8,412 bases of DNA, taken from Gammaproteobacteria bacterium (lineage in GTDB: Bacteria > Pseudomonadota > Gammaproteobacteria > SZUA-229). The stretch spans positions 1-8,412 of the forward strand of contig DAOWLL010000049.1 in NCBI GenBank assembly GCA_030641945.1, given 5' to 3'. Shown in pieces: positions 7,114 to 8,412 of this stretch. Numbering within the stretch: the stretch's first letter is position 1; each line of letters begins with the position of its first letter. The position numbers and the translations under genes are program-made. Under the pieces are notes generated by a model. That model made no database searches and was not told the origin of the DNA. It saw only the letters and a program-made list of their open reading frames with translations.

Positions 7114-8412
7114 ATGAAAAAGACTGGATAGAAGAAAGTACACTCGAGGAGATCGAACCGTTACCGGAAGACAGCCAGTCGCTGTCACAGGGGTTTCATC
7201 GATATCTTCGAAACCATCTCGGTCATTTCATGGGCTTTGTGCCTTTTTATCTTTACGAAGCCATGGCGCTGACCATACGTGACCGTATCATGTCGAAGTG
7301 GCACAAAACATGGAAACGCAGCAATGATCCGAATACACGCAAGGCATATTATCTGTCGCTGGAGTTTCTGATCGGCCGCGCACTGGGCAACCATCTGCTC
7401 AATCTTGATATAGAAAAGGAGACGGCTGAAGCGCTGATGAATTTTTCCGTTGAGCTGGAAGATGTCATCAATGAAGAACCCGATGCCGGACTGGGCAATG
7501 GTGGTCTGGGGCGGCTGGCGGCATGCTTTTTGGACAGCTGTGCAACTCTCGACCTGCCGGTGCTCGGCTATGGGCTTCGCTACGAATACGGCATGTTCCA
7601 CCAGCTGATAAATCATGGTTACCAGGTAGAGGAACCTGACCACTGGTTGCGTGACGGCAACCCCTGGGAAGTTCCGCGTCCTGAATATGAACAGACCATT
7701 CATTTTGGCGGGCGCACGGAACACTTCCATGACCAGGACGGGATTCATCGTGCGCGCTGGGTAGATACCCATGATGTCGTTGCCATTCCTTACGATCTGC
7801 CGATCTCAGGTTATCGCAATAATACCGTTAATACCCTGAGATTATGGAAATCTACAGCGACTAAAGTGTTCGATCTTGATGACTTTAACAAGGGAAGTTA
7901 CTCGGAAGCGGTTGAAGCAAAGAATGATGCTGAGCATATCACCATGGTGCTTTATCCTAATGATGCCAGTGAGAGCGGCAAGGAGTTGCGTCTCAAACAG
8001 CAGTACCTGCTTGCATCGGCCAGTTTGAAAGATGTTATTCGCAAATGGGAGAAGATCCAGGGCCGTAACTACGACACCTTTGCTGAATACAATGTTTTCC
8101 AGATGAATGATACGCATCCCACGATCGCAGTAGCCGAGTTGATGCGCATACTCATGGATGAAAAAGATCTGCACTGGGACCAGGCATGGGACATTACCAC
8201 CAGCACCATGGCATATACCAACCACACGCTGCTGCCGGAAGCGCTGGAAACCTGGCCGGTGCGCTTGATGGAAAGTCTTCTGCCGCGCCCGATGGAAATC
8301 ATTTTCCATATTAATAAAATATTTTTACACGATATCGCAATGCGATGGCCCGGTGATAAGGATAAACAGGCACGCATGTCATTAATAGACGAGAGTGGTG
8401 ACAAGGCTGTAC
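7110..8412 (+). CDS. glgP: Glycogen/maltodextrin phosphorylase, N-terminal half (GT35)
   Basis: Phosphorylase releases glucose-1-phosphate from glycogen non-reducing ends using inorganic phosphate and pyridoxal phosphate. The gene runs off the right edge: 434 codons are present, about half of the usual length of roughly 800-830 residues, so the C-terminal domain with the PLP-binding lysine is outside the window. Family motifs in order are YYLSLEFLIGR at 80-90, a glycine-rich block EPDAGLGNGGLGRLAACF at 123-140, GYGLRYEYGMF at 153-163, EEPDHWLR at 174-181, IPYDLPISGYRNNTVNTLRLW at 226-246, QMNDTHPTIAVAEL at 331-344, and AYTNHTLLPEALETWP at 368-383, where H372 corresponds to the catalytic-site histidine of rabbit phosphorylase (H377). 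The ATG at 7110 forms an ATGA overlap with the glgA stop. A second ATG at 7114 is in another frame. The reading frame is open throughout with no break. GlgP versus MalP cannot be separated from this half; the operon argues for glgP. Confidence 0.96.
   Translation, partial: MNEKDWIEESTLEEIEPLPEDSQSLSQGFHRYLRNHLGHFMGFVPFYLYEAMALTIRDRIMSKWHKTWKRSNDPNTRKAYYLSLEFLIGRALGNHLLNLDIEKETAEALMNFSVELEDVINEEPDAGLGNGGLGRLAACFLDSCATLDLPVLGYGLRYEYGMFHQLINHGYQVEEPDHWLRDGNPWEVPRPEYEQTIHFGGRTEHFHDQDGIHRARWVDTHDVVAIPYDLPISGYRNNTVNTLRLWKSTATKVFDLDDFNKGSYSEAVEAKNDAEHITMVLYPNDASESGKELRLKQQYLLASASLKDVIRKWEKIQGRNYDTFAEYNVFQMNDTHPTIAVAELMRILMDEKDLHWDQAWDITTSTMAYTNHTLLPEALETWPVRLMESLLPRPMEIIFHINKIFLHDIAMRWPGDKDKQARMSLIDESGDKAV

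Noticed and set aside
7185..7772. Minus-strand open frame of 195 codons opposite glgP
   Set aside because: The plus strand here carries dense phosphorylase motifs (YYLSLEFLIGR, the glycine-rich block, EEPDHWLR). The antisense translation shows no family signature.
7842..8309. Minus-strand open frame of 155 codons opposite glgP
   Set aside because: It is antisense to the conserved QMNDTHP and NHTLLPEALE segments. The product looks like a random basic translation with no plausible promoter or neighbour.

Overview
The window is one uninterrupted, plus-strand run of six genes for glycogen (alpha-1,4/1,6-glucan) metabolism. The order is glgC (3' end only), a GH57-family glucan hydrolase or transferase, malQ, glgB, glgA and glgP (5' half only). 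Coding density is essentially 100%. Four of the five junctions are 4-base stop/start overlaps (ATGA or GTGA), and the fifth (malQ-glgB) has a single spacer base. No stretch is long enough to hold a separate promoter, terminator, RNA gene, repeat array or mobile element, and none was recognised. There is no gene-free stretch of 300 bases; the only unassigned base is position 3481.

The window suggests a Pseudomonadota genome, probably a gammaproteobacterium of intermediate GC content. GlgB keeps the E. coli-type architecture, with its three catalytic residues at a constant offset of -3 from E. coli. GlgC and GlgA also resemble the proteobacterial ADP-glucose pathway enzymes. The gene order differs from the enterobacterial glgBXCAP order: glgX is absent from the window, and a GH57 enzyme plus MalQ lie between glgC and glgB. 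This placement is judged from remembered family sequences, not from a search.

Layout: 1-368 is the C-terminal beta-helix part of ADP-glucose pyrophosphorylase. 365-2095 is a GH57 protein of the alpha-amylase/alpha-mannosidase (COG1449-like) type. 2092-3480 is a short 4-alpha-glucanotransferase. 3482-5650 is the branching enzyme. 5647-7113 is glycogen synthase, with a GTG start and the only clear Shine-Dalgarno sequence in the window. 7110-8412 is the N-terminal half of glycogen phosphorylase.

Together the genes cover both directions of storage. GlgC makes ADP-glucose, GlgA extends chains and GlgB adds branches. GlgP phosphorolyses outer chains, and MalQ, probably with the GH57 enzyme, handles short maltooligosaccharides and branch-near chains. 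Nothing points to a wholly new system. The points worth a second look are the GH57 enzyme in the usual place of a debranching enzyme, the shortened MalQ, a substitution in a conserved GlgB motif, and the near-complete translational coupling.
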